Origin: JABCPE02 sp963530895
Lineage (GTDB): Bacteria; Bacteroidota; Bacteroidia; Flavobacteriales; Weeksellaceae
Length of the DNA: 6,268 nt
Assembly: GCA_963530895.1 (NCBI GenBank)
Contig: CAUSFO010000079.1
Location: forward strand, 1 to 6,268
Direction of reading: 5' to 3'
A program made the translations under genes and the position numbers. Shown piece by piece: positions 1 to 6,237 of this stretch. Positions within the stretch are counted from its first letter, which is position 1. Every line of letters begins with the position of its first letter. A model generated the notes under the pieces. The model ran no database searches. It was not told the DNA's origin and saw only the letters and a list, made by a program, of their open reading frames with translations.

Positions 1-405
1 AAAATGAGGCTGATTTTGGTATTTAAATCTGATTTTCTGATGAGAATTATCCAAGATTTTATAAATCGCCAAATCCGTTCTTTTGCCTCCATTATTCCCG
101 AAATCTCCTATATAAAGGCTTTGCCCGTCGTTGGTCATGGCTTCCCAGTCTCTGTTTGGGAAATCAACTTTGATGGTAGAAATTATCTGCCCATTTTCAG
201 GGTTTATTTCATAAATTTCATTGGGATTTCCGCCGTCATTAAAGCTGTACAACTTCCCATTCATCAGTGTTAATCCTGATGTTTCCCTCAAAGTATCATT
301 TAAGTCAGCGATTTTATAATTTTTCAAAGGCAGCCTTTTGGTCTTTTGAGCCAAAGAAAAAGTGAAAAATCCACAAAGAAAAACGATTAAAAAACTCTTT
401 TTCAT
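1..405 (-). CDS. Secreted propeller-like protein of unknown function, N-terminal 135 residues (cut by window edge)
   Basis: An open frame starts at ATG 403-405 and runs without a stop to base 1, so only the N-terminal part is visible. Residues 1-19 form a Sec signal peptide: MKK, a hydrophobic core (FLIVFLCGFF), then SLA followed by Q20, a typical signal peptidase I site. The mature part has an ETSGL motif (41-45), FNDGGNPNEIYEI (55-67), DWEAM (86-90) and LYIGDFGNN (97-105) followed by a K-R pair. I read these as strand-turn units of a beta-propeller-like extracytoplasmic protein, resembling secreted SdiA-regulated/phytase-like hypothetical proteins; that resemblance is from memory. No catalytic function can be assigned. 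The ATG lies 3 nt after the stop of the lipoprotein gene, so the two are almost certainly co-transcribed and perhaps translationally coupled. Any C-terminal sorting domain would lie outside the window. Confidence 0.85.
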   Translation of the reverse strand, partial: MKKSFLIVFLCGFFTFSLAQKTKRLPLKNYKIADLNDTLRETSGLTLMNGKLYSFNDGGNPNEIYEINPENGQIISTIKVDFPNRDWEAMTNDGQSLYIGDFGNNGGKRTDLAIYKILDNSHQKIRFKYQNQPHF

Positions 406-408
406 CTT

Positions 409-1812
409 CTATTTTTTAGTTTGGGTAAATAGTTTATTGTAACCTGTGGCAGCCTCCCAAGTCTTGATATTAGCAAATCTGACAGCATATTCCGCTCGGT
501 CTGCGATGGACACAGATGAGTCAGGAAGATGAAGCAAAACATCATAATCCCCCGCAGGAAGATGGCTTGGGATGTTTACGGAAATTTCTAACCGATGATT
601 TCCTGTAAACCAAAACTGAGGATTGGACTGAATCTGATGAGAAAAATATATTCTGCCATCGGAAACAGAGCGGAATTTAATGTACGCAGACCTTGGATTA
701 TACGGCGATGCAAAGCCTTTGTTCTCGAAATTCAGTATCAATTTATAGTTTTTTCCTGACTCCATTTTTTCGGTATATTGGACTTCTTTCATCACGAAAC
801 GATATCCCAGCCTCTTTTGGATTTCCTCAAAACAATGCGTGTTTTTCCAATCTGCAATCATGTCCTGATGATAGCTTAGATTGAGATAAGACCAATGGTA
901 TTTTTCCATGGTTTGCAGAGCTGCATTACACTGAGAATAGCTGGTCGGCGGCGTGCAGGTCTCCCCTCCTACAACGGTGTATTTAGAGTCTAACTGCATG
1001 TATTTTTTATCTTGCTCACTAGTGTAAGTTCCCCTGTCTTTTTCATCCGCTAAAAAGCAGTCGTTGTGATGCCCCAAACGAGCCTTGTTACTTCTATTAA
1101 AAGCCTCTGACTGAGTCAATGGAGAGTTTAAAGAAATATTAAGAAGATTGGTCTTAATCAATGGAGTTCGTACCGCTATCATTCTTTCTTTTGGGAAAGC
1201 GTCCAGCATGGCATTGATGATGGTTCTTCGTTTAGCATAGTCAGCCTGTCCTTTGTTTCCGTAATGTGTAGAATAATACCATTCTCCATATGCACCGATG
1301 AAACCTGCTTCTATAAGGGCGATGACATCTTTATTTTTCTCTAAAATCGGTTTTAGCTGAGAAATATGCTTTAAAACAATGGATGGATCGGCATCATAAA
1401 CAGCCGCAGAAGTGCTGTTGGAATATGTAAAACGAACCACTGCTTTTATCCCATTAGCCCTCAGTTTATCAAAATTTCTCTGCATCATTCCCAGCATATC
1501 CGAATTTATAGGACTAGAAATAAACTCCTTCAATTTAAAATCAAAAAAAACTAATGTGTGTTTGCCGCTTTTCAGTGTGTTGATTTCATAATCAGATATT
1601 ACCGAACTCCTGCTGTGATAGCCGTTTCTTGTACAAAATCCTTGCTCTGGGTTAGAAATTATAGAGTAATCTTCTCCATAGATTACTTTTGCCATTTTCG
1701 TAGGATTTTCAGGTGTATTATCTTGATAATCACCATATTCTATCGTTTCTTTTGCCCGAGAACAAGATATCATAGCTGCTATGGACAGCCCTATAAACAA
1801 TATTTTTTTCAT
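409..1812 (-). CDS. DUF4874/DUF4832-type lipoprotein, putative TIM-barrel glycoside-hydrolase-like protein
   Basis: This 467-residue protein has a lipoprotein signal: MKK, a hydrophobic stretch, and lipobox MISC with lipidated C17. It is therefore anchored in a membrane, possibly at the cell surface, although the residues after the cysteine (SRAKE) only weakly resemble a surface-export signal. The N-terminal region carries NPEQGF (54-59), a variant of the NPERGF hallmark of DUF4874. A barrel-like core follows, with AVVRFTYS (124-131), LIEAGFIGAYGEWYYS (166-181), AVRTP (213-217), HHNDCFLAD (248-256), VGGETC (281-286) and YLNLSYH (309-315), fitting DUF4832. Residues from about 340 to 450 look like a beta-sandwich domain (NFENKGF, AGDYDVLLHLPD). 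E168 and E177 could be catalytic, but no substrate is established. C252, C286, C295 and C327 could form disulfides. Start ATG 1810-1812 directly precedes the signal peptide. The gene lies 33 nt after the permease and 3 nt before the secreted-protein gene. Confidence 0.88.
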   Translation of the reverse strand: MKKILFIGLSIAAMISCSRAKETIEYGDYQDNTPENPTKMAKVIYGEDYSIISNPEQGFCTRNGYHSRSSVISDYEINTLKSGKHTLVFFDFKLKEFISSPINSDMLGMMQRNFDKLRANGIKAVVRFTYSNSTSAAVYDADPSIVLKHISQLKPILEKNKDVIALIEAGFIGAYGEWYYSTHYGNKGQADYAKRRTIINAMLDAFPKERMIAVRTPLIKTNLLNISLNSPLTQSEAFNRSNKARLGHHNDCFLADEKDRGTYTSEQDKKYMQLDSKYTVVGGETCTPPTSYSQCNAALQTMEKYHWSYLNLSYHQDMIADWKNTHCFEEIQKRLGYRFVMKEVQYTEKMESGKNYKLILNFENKGFASPYNPRSAYIKFRSVSDGRIYFSHQIQSNPQFWFTGNHRLEISVNIPSHLPAGDYDVLLHLPDSSVSIADRAEYAVRFANIKTWEAATGYNKLFTQTKK

Positions 1813-1845
1813 GGTTATATAGATTTGATTGTATATTTTTTTTCA

Positions 1846-2751
1846 TTAAAAGCACCATTCCAGCACTTTATACCAAATTCCCAAAGTGAAAAAACCGACA
1901 ATAATGCTGATTCCGATAATCATATTGGTGAGTTTGGTATTGAGTTTAAATTGCTCGGCGATGACACTGGACATTACCAAAGTAGGCATCGCAGATTCAA
2001 AAACTGTGATTTTTACCAAACTTTCTTTCAGCCCTAAAACAAGTCCCAGAACCAAAATCAAAGCAGGACCAATCAATAATTTATAAACCATCGACATGGA
2101 AATTTGGCTCATCAGTTTTTTCCAGCCGTTAAATTTTAACTGCAAACCTATCGAGAACAAAGCCAAAGGCGCCACCGTTCCAGACAGCTTATTAAAAAGC
2201 GGTTCGACAGGAGAAAGGTCTATAAAAGATGATAAAACTAATGCTGTAACACATCCGATAAATGGCGGAAATGTAAAAAGCCTTTTAAGTAAGAATTTAG
2301 CGCTTATGGTGTTATTGTTTCCACCTTGCAGAGCAGTGATGATGCCCAGTGTAGAAAGCGTAAGAAACATGGCTTGGTCGCAGATAATCGCAATGCTCAA
2401 ATATGCCTCTCCATAGAAAGCAGAAACCAGCGGAAAACCAATGAACGAGGTGTTACTGTATCCACTTGCCAGCTGCAGGGTGCTTGTAGAACGGTTGGAA
2501 TAGTTTTTTAGTTTTGAATAATATTGTATAAATAAATACGCTCCCAATGCCAAAATAGCCATACTAGCCGCAGGATAGAGCATTTCCAGCGACCACTCTA
2601 TTTTTGGAATATATTTAAACGATATAGAGGGCAGCGCGATGTAAAGTATCCAAGTGTTGATTCCTTTGTGAGCTTCTGGGTGAATGGATTTAGTTGCCTT
2701 AAAGACCATTCCCGCCACAATGCACAATATGATTAAAATAAAATTATCCAT
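1846..2751 (-). CDS. AEC (auxin efflux carrier) family permease
   Basis: This is a 301-residue integral inner-membrane protein, a normal length for bacterial AEC-family (Mem_trans) transporters. About ten hydrophobic segments can be seen, roughly at 4-17, 33-48, 57-78, 98-113, 116-140, 157-178, 190-205, 217-240, 248-265 and 275-298. The family's features are present: NTSFIGFPL (100-108) after the third segment, GTVAPLALFSIGLQL (191-205) and the proline-containing AMPTLVMSSVIAEQF (254-268). Bacterial members export or exchange small organic anions such as malate, but the substrate cannot be read from this sequence. The start is ATG 2749-2751, 27 nt after the rlmN stop and preceded by A-rich sequence rather than a Shine-Dalgarno site. 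The gene probably belongs to the rlmN transcription unit. Whether it works with the lipoprotein gene 33 nt downstream is unknown. Confidence 0.9.
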   Translation of the reverse strand: MDNFILIILCIVAGMVFKATKSIHPEAHKGINTWILYIALPSISFKYIPKIEWSLEMLYPAASMAILALGAYLFIQYYSKLKNYSNRSTSTLQLASGYSNTSFIGFPLVSAFYGEAYLSIAIICDQAMFLTLSTLGIITALQGGNNNTISAKFLLKRLFTFPPFIGCVTALVLSSFIDLSPVEPLFNKLSGTVAPLALFSIGLQLKFNGWKKLMSQISMSMVYKLLIGPALILVLGLVLGLKESLVKITVFESAMPTLVMSSVIAEQFKLNTKLTNMIIGISIIVGFFTLGIWYKVLEWCF

Positions 2752-2778
2752 TTTATTCTCTATTTGTAGGGCTTTTTT

Positions 2779-3816
2779 CTACGCTTCGGCTATTTTATTG
2801 GCAAGTTGTCCGCAGGCGGCATCGATGTCTCCTCCTCTGCTTCGACGAATCATCGTAGTGATTCCGTTCTTCTCTAATTGACGGACATAATTTTCTGTGG
2901 CTTCAGGGTTGCTTCGGTCGTATTTTCCGTTGCCAATGGAATTATATTCTATCAAATTCACCTTTGTAGGTACTTTTTTACAGAATTTTATCAGGGCTTT
3001 TATATCTTCATCTTTATCGTTTATGCCTTTCCAAATACAATATTCTAGAGTAATGATAGAGCCTGTTTTAGAATACCAGTATTGTAGAGCTTCCATAATG
3101 TCTGTCAGCGGGAAATTAGAAGAAAAAGGCATAATTTCATTTCGTTTTTCTTCAATCGCTGAATGCAGCGAAAGCGCTAATTTTACCTTTAAATCTTCAT
3201 CTGCCAGCATTTTTATCATCTTCGGAATTCCAGAAGTAGATACGGTAATTCTCCTTGGAGACATGCCCAAGCCATCGGGCTGAGTGATTTTTCTGATGGC
3301 TTCCACTACATTTTTGTAGTTCATCATAGGTTCGCCCATTCCCATGAATACTATGTTAGAGAGAGGTCTATCAAAATAAAGTCTGCTCTGCTTGTCTATC
3401 AAAGCCACTTGATCCACAATCTCCGCTACCTCTAAGTTTCTCATTCTTTTGAGTTTGGCAGTAGCGCAAAACTCACAGTTTAGAGAACATCCTACCTGCG
3501 AGGAAACACAGGCCGTTGTTCGTGTTTCTGTCGGGATTAGAACACTTTCTACCAAAAGCCCGTCATGGAGTTTTACACCATTTTTTATGGTTCCGTCTGA
3601 ACTTCTTTGGAGTTTATCTACCGAGATGGGATTTATCGTATATTCCTCAGAAATCTTTTGGCGAAGCTCTTTGGAGAGATTAGTCATCTCCTCAATAGAA
3701 TGAAGATTTTTAGACCAAAGCCAGTCATAGACCTGCATGGCACGAAATGGTTTTTCTCCCAAAGAAACAAAATATTCTTTAAGCTGGTCTAGACTAAGCG
3801 TTCTGATATCTTTCAT
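2779..3816 (-). CDS. rlmN: RlmN, dual-specificity 23S rRNA A2503 / tRNA A37 C2-methyltransferase (radical SAM)
   Basis: RlmN makes 2-methyladenosine at A2503 of 23S rRNA and, in E. coli, at A37 of several tRNAs. It uses two S-adenosylmethionine molecules, a [4Fe-4S] cluster and a methylated cysteine. This 345-residue protein has the expected parts. There is an N-terminal accessory domain (about 1-85, with GEKPFRAMQVYDWLW at 20-34). The radical-SAM motif has C110, C114 and C117 (CSLNCEFC). C103 lies just before it, and the SAM-binding MGMGEP is at 158-163. SPRRITVSTSGIP spans 186-198, and N292 sits in the LIEYN segment. C335 in the C-terminal GDIDAACGQL matches the methyl-carrying cysteine of E. 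coli RlmN. All key cysteines are present, so the enzyme should be active. The start is ATG 3814-3816. The upstream gap to the nitroreductase is 57 nt, half of it taken by a terminator, and no promoter is recognisable there. Confidence 0.97.
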   Translation of the reverse strand: MKDIRTLSLDQLKEYFVSLGEKPFRAMQVYDWLWSKNLHSIEEMTNLSKELRQKISEEYTINPISVDKLQRSSDGTIKNGVKLHDGLLVESVLIPTETRTTACVSSQVGCSLNCEFCATAKLKRMRNLEVAEIVDQVALIDKQSRLYFDRPLSNIVFMGMGEPMMNYKNVVEAIRKITQPDGLGMSPRRITVSTSGIPKMIKMLADEDLKVKLALSLHSAIEEKRNEIMPFSSNFPLTDIMEALQYWYSKTGSIITLEYCIWKGINDKDEDIKALIKFCKKVPTKVNLIEYNSIGNGKYDRSNPEATENYVRQLEKNGITTMIRRSRGGDIDAACGQLANKIAEA

Positions 3817-3838
3817 TCTATTTGATTGTTTTTAAGAT

Positions 3839-3866
3839 AAAAAAGCCTTTTAGAAGAGGCTTTTTT
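3839..3866 (-). terminator. Intrinsic terminator after the nitroreductase gene
   Basis: Read on the minus strand, the sequence is AAAAAAGCCT, an 8-nt loop, then AGGCTTTTTT: a perfect 10-bp stem whose 3' arm ends in six T residues. It begins 8 nt past the nitroreductase stop codon, as expected for a Rho-independent terminator. The GC core is only 3 bp, so termination may be incomplete. The A and T runs are symmetric, so it could also work in the plus direction, but no plus-strand gene is present to need it. It separates queA-nitroreductase from the rlmN unit. Confidence 0.8.
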
Positions 3867-3873
3867 GAAATTA

Positions 3874-4506
3874 TTATTTATGTTTTATGACTAATTCTTC
3901 CTTGGAAACTCTCACCTTTTTCATTGGTGCCAGCCAGTCGTTTTCGCGGTCAGCATAGCCGACATACATCAGCACCACGCTTTTCAGCCCGAGTTTCTCC
4001 AAGCCAAGAACTTTATCAAAATTCTCGTGGTCAAATCCCTCCACAGGCGTGGAATCTATTTTAAGCTCTGCTGCTTGTGCTAGTGCCATTCCTAGGGCAA
4101 TATATGCCTGTCGGGCAGCATGTTCAAAGTTTCGGATAGGCTCACGCTGTGCAAAACGCTCCTTTATCATATCCGTGTATCTCTCATATCGCCCACGAGG
4201 AAGCCCTCGTTCATCGGTGATAAGGTTATACATATCATCGATTCTTTCAGGTGTATAATTGTCCCACGCAGCAAAAGCGATAATGTGCGAACATGCCATA
4301 ATTCCTTTTGGATTTAAAGCACCTTCTACCAGTTTTTCTTTGGTTTCTTGGTCATCTATCACAATGATTCTGAAAGGCTGTAGCCCAGAAGAAGTAGGTG
4401 CAAGGCGGATAGCTTCTATAATTTTGTCTATGTCCTCTTGTGGGACTTTCTTTCCCTCTTGATAGGTTTTTGTGGCATAGCGCCATTTTAAATCATCTAA
4501 AAGCAT
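3874..4506 (-). CDS. Nitroreductase-family NAD(P)H-dependent FMN oxidoreductase (NfsB-like)
   Basis: This cytoplasmic flavoenzyme has 210 residues, close to E. coli NfsB (217). Such enzymes bind FMN in a homodimer and use NAD(P)H to reduce nitroaromatics, quinones or similar compounds by two-electron steps; the natural substrate is usually unknown. The FMN-binding start RYATKTY (9-15) matches the R-x-S/A-T-K pattern of NfsB. APTSSGLQPF (36-45) is the second cofactor-contact region. STPVEGFDHENFDKVLGL (152-169) is the family's conserved P-x-EGFD segment, and K197 and R199 near the C-terminus match the phosphate-contacting K and R of NfsB. The start is ATG 4504-4506, 36 nt downstream of the queA stop, with the same direction and no intervening promoter or terminator. 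It is probably transcribed with queA and ended by the hairpin 8 nt past its stop. A nitroreductase of another subgroup is possible. Confidence 0.92.
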   Translation of the reverse strand: MLLDDLKWRYATKTYQEGKKVPQEDIDKIIEAIRLAPTSSGLQPFRIIVIDDQETKEKLVEGALNPKGIMACSHIIAFAAWDNYTPERIDDMYNLITDERGLPRGRYERYTDMIKERFAQREPIRNFEHAARQAYIALGMALAQAAELKIDSTPVEGFDHENFDKVLGLEKLGLKSVVLMYVGYADRENDWLAPMKKVRVSKEELVIKHK

Positions 4507-4542
4507 TATTTAGTTTTTTTAGGGTTATTTTTTTCTTTAAAA

Positions 4543-5592
4543 TTAAATGATAAGCATCGCATCACCATAAGAATAAAACTTGTATTCATTTTTAATGGCT
4601 TCTTCGTAAGCGTGCATCACGAAATCCTTTCCTGCAAAAGCAGCAATCATCATTAGCAAAGTAGATTTTGGTGTGTGGAAATTGGTAATCATAGCATTAG
4701 CCACGCCAAATTCATACGGCGGATAGATGAATTTATTAGTCCATCCATGGTATGCAGACACTCTTTTGTTAGAAGAAACAGAGGTTTCCAATGCTCTCAT
4801 AGTCGTAGTTCCCACGCAGCAAATTCTTCTGTTTTCCTCCACGGCTTTATTGATGATTTCAGCATTTTTTTCATCTATAATGGCCTCTTCGCACTCCATT
4901 TTGTGTTTAGAAATATCCTCCACCTCTATCGGGTTAAATGTTCCTAAACCTACATGAAGTGTAACTTCTGCAAAGTTAATCCCTTTGATTTCCAGTCTCT
5001 TCATAAGATGTTTAGAAAAGTGAAGTCCAGCCGTAGGAGCTGCCACCGCACCTTCTACTTTGGCATAGATAGTCTGGTATCTTTCTGCGTCTTCTGGCTC
5101 TACTGCTCTTTTGATGTATTTAGGAAGTGGAGTTTCTCCCAGTTCTTTTAGTTTTTGACGGAATTCTTCGTAACTACCATCAAATAAGAATCTTAGCGTT
5201 CTTCCACGGGAAGTAGTATTGTCAATCACTTCTGCCACCAAAGATTCATCTTCGGTAAAGAAAAGCTTGTTTCCTATTCTTATTTTTCTTGCAGGATCTA
5301 CCAAAACATCCCAAACACGGGTCTCGCGGTCAAGTTCTCTAAGTAAAAAAACTTCTATTCTTGCCCCAGTTTTTTCTTTGTTTCCGTATAGTCTTGCAGG
5401 GAAAACCTTAGTATTATTAAAGATAAATAAATCTCCATCATCGAAGTAATCAATCACATCCTTGAACAGTTTATGCTCTATGGTTTCTGTTTTTCTATTG
5501 AGAACCATTAGTTTTGCTTCGTCTCTGTGCTCTGATGGATGTTCAGCCAAAAGGTGCTCTGGCAAATGGAAATTAAAATTAGATGTTTTCAT
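4543..5592 (-). CDS. queA: QueA, S-adenosylmethionine:tRNA ribosyltransferase-isomerase (queuosine synthesis)
   Basis: QueA transfers and rearranges the ribosyl part of S-adenosylmethionine onto 7-aminomethyl-7-deazaguanine (preQ1) at tRNA position 34, giving epoxyqueuosine, the step before queuosine. The 349-residue protein matches the family's usual length and carries its conserved blocks: FNFHLPEHLLAEHP (6-19), NNTKVFPARL (59-68), ETPLPKYI (153-160), IYAKVEGAVAAPTAGLHF (175-192), LHVGLGTF (212-219), GTTTMRALE (261-269), TNFHTPKSTLLMM (303-315) and the terminal YGDAMLI (342-348). The frame stays open upstream to a TTG at 5688. I reject that start because the extra 32 residues are not QueA-like and the promoter at 5642-5672 lies inside them. 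ATG 5590-5592 gives the family N-terminus. The expected 5' leader is about 40-45 nt and shows no preQ1 riboswitch. The other queuosine genes are not in the window. Confidence 0.97.
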   Translation of the reverse strand: MKTSNFNFHLPEHLLAEHPSEHRDEAKLMVLNRKTETIEHKLFKDVIDYFDDGDLFIFNNTKVFPARLYGNKEKTGARIEVFLLRELDRETRVWDVLVDPARKIRIGNKLFFTEDESLVAEVIDNTTSRGRTLRFLFDGSYEEFRQKLKELGETPLPKYIKRAVEPEDAERYQTIYAKVEGAVAAPTAGLHFSKHLMKRLEIKGINFAEVTLHVGLGTFNPIEVEDISKHKMECEEAIIDEKNAEIINKAVEENRRICCVGTTTMRALETSVSSNKRVSAYHGWTNKFIYPPYEFGVANAMITNFHTPKSTLLMMIAAFAGKDFVMHAYEEAIKNEYKFYSYGDAMLII

Positions 5593-5641
5593 TTGAATAA
5601 AATTTACGGATTTTATATTTTTTAAAATTAAAATAAGTTGG

Positions 5642-5672
5642 CAAATATACAACCTTAAAATGCCTTTGTCAA
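5642..5672 (-). promoter_or_regulatory. Bacteroidota-type promoter for queA
   Basis: On the minus strand a -33 element TTG (in CTTGAC, at 5670-5672) is followed after exactly 20 nt by a -7 element TATATTTG (5642-5649). This fits the TTG-N19-21-TAnnTTTG consensus used by the primary sigma factor of Bacteroidota. Transcription should begin roughly 5-8 nt further on, near 5634-5637, leaving a leader of about 40-45 nt before the queA ATG. It is the only site in the window where I found both elements at correct spacing, and it probably drives queA and the nitroreductase. Confidence 0.85.
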
Positions 5673-5719
5673 GTTTTATTTTTATCAACGCCCCAAACAG
5701 CCCTTAAATTCAAGCTAAA

Positions 5720-6211
5720 TCAAGAAATATATTCCAAAATCTTTTTCCAGTCTTCTAATTTTTTATCAAAAGAAATGGTGTGCAGAGGGCTCGTCGAAGG
5801 CAAAAGTATAATGGGCAAATGAAAATCAGATCCTAATAATTTAACGAGATTTTTATAAGATTTTTGGCCATTGCAGAAAACCGCTTTTATATTAGAATGT
5901 TTTTCTAGTAAATCAGGGATTTGGTTGGCTGTTTCGTTCTTGATTTTCACATCTTGGCTCCCTTCCCTTTCGCAGCTCTCTATCGTGTCCCAAAGTGCGA
6001 TATGATATTTCTCTAAAAGTTCTAATCTATCCTGATAATCAGCAGAAAACTCCTCACCAAACATACAAAACAACAATTTCCAAAAATGATTCTGAGGATG
6101 AGCGTAGTATTCTTTTTTCTCCAAAGATTTAACCCCAGGGATAGAACCTAGAATCAGGATTTTAGATTTTTTTGATATTATTGGAGGGAAAGACTGAATT
6201 CTAAACTGCAT
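5720..6211 (-). CDS. DNA-deoxyinosine (hypoxanthine) glycosylase, uracil-DNA glycosylase superfamily family 6
   Basis: The protein is a base-excision-repair glycosylase that should remove hypoxanthine (deaminated adenine) from DNA. It has 163 residues from ATG 6209-6211. Motif 1 is LGSIPG (21-26), like the GSMPG of family 6 and lacking the asparagine of the G-I-N-P-G motif of MUG/TDG enzymes. YYAHPQNHFW (35-44) is the family-6 signature; its N41 corresponds to the asparagine reported as catalytic in the Methanosarcina homologue (from memory). FCNGQKSY (112-119) is the central strand region, and LLPSTSPLH (136-144) is motif 2. The frame continues 7 codons upstream to a TTG at 6232, but that start overlaps a possible -7 promoter box and adds no family sequence, so ATG is preferred. 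A broader MUG-like annotation is the alternative. No terminator is clear between this gene and queA, 127 nt downstream. Confidence 0.9.
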   Translation of the reverse strand: MQFRIQSFPPIISKKSKILILGSIPGVKSLEKKEYYAHPQNHFWKLLFCMFGEEFSADYQDRLELLEKYHIALWDTIESCEREGSQDVKIKNETANQIPDLLEKHSNIKAVFCNGQKSYKNLVKLLGSDFHLPIILLPSTSPLHTISFDKKLEDWKKILEYIS

Positions 6212-6229
6212 TTTTATATAAATTATCAA

Positions 6230-6237
6230 CAAAATTA
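6230..6237 (-). promoter_or_regulatory. Possible -7 promoter element for the glycosylase gene
   Basis: On the minus strand TAATTTTG matches the TAnnTTTG -7 consensus of Bacteroidota, 18 nt upstream of the ATG of the glycosylase gene. No TTG -33 element is found 19-21 nt further upstream, and the surroundings are very AT-rich, so a chance match is quite possible. If real, the transcript would have a leader of only about 10-13 nt. Confidence 0.3.

Noticed and set aside
4..273. Plus-strand open frame of 89 codons at the left edge
   Set aside because: It is the antisense shadow of the secreted-protein gene, whose minus-strand frame has a signal peptide, ordered motifs and tight coupling to its neighbour.
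1558..2037. Plus-strand open frame of 159 codons
   Set aside because: It spans the ends of two well-supported minus-strand genes and their gap, and its translation has no recognisable domain; it is a chance frame.
2143..2150. TAGGTTTG on the minus strand, matching a -7 promoter box
   Set aside because: It lies within the permease gene, far from the next start codon, and lacks a -33 element at the right spacing.
2752..2778. Small hairpin between rlmN and the permease gene
   Set aside because: Only a 4-bp GTAG/CTAC stem exists and no T run follows on the minus strand, so it does not break the operon.
4971..4978. TAACTTTG on the minus strand, matching a -7 promoter box
   Set aside because: It lies inside queA and has no TTG element 19-21 nt upstream; a chance match.
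5593..5641. preQ1 riboswitch in the queA leader
   Set aside because: The leader of about 45 nt is almost wholly A and T. It has no GC-containing stem or A-rich tail arrangement of a preQ1 class I aptamer, and it is too short for class II.
5673..5719. Terminator after the glycosylase gene
   Set aside because: The short pairings (for example CTTG with TAAG) have 4 bp or less and no T run follows, so no intrinsic terminator is supported.
6212..6232. TTG start for a 170-residue glycosylase
   Set aside because: The extra residues are not part of the family's N-terminus, the start would be a rare codon, and the region overlaps a possible promoter box.
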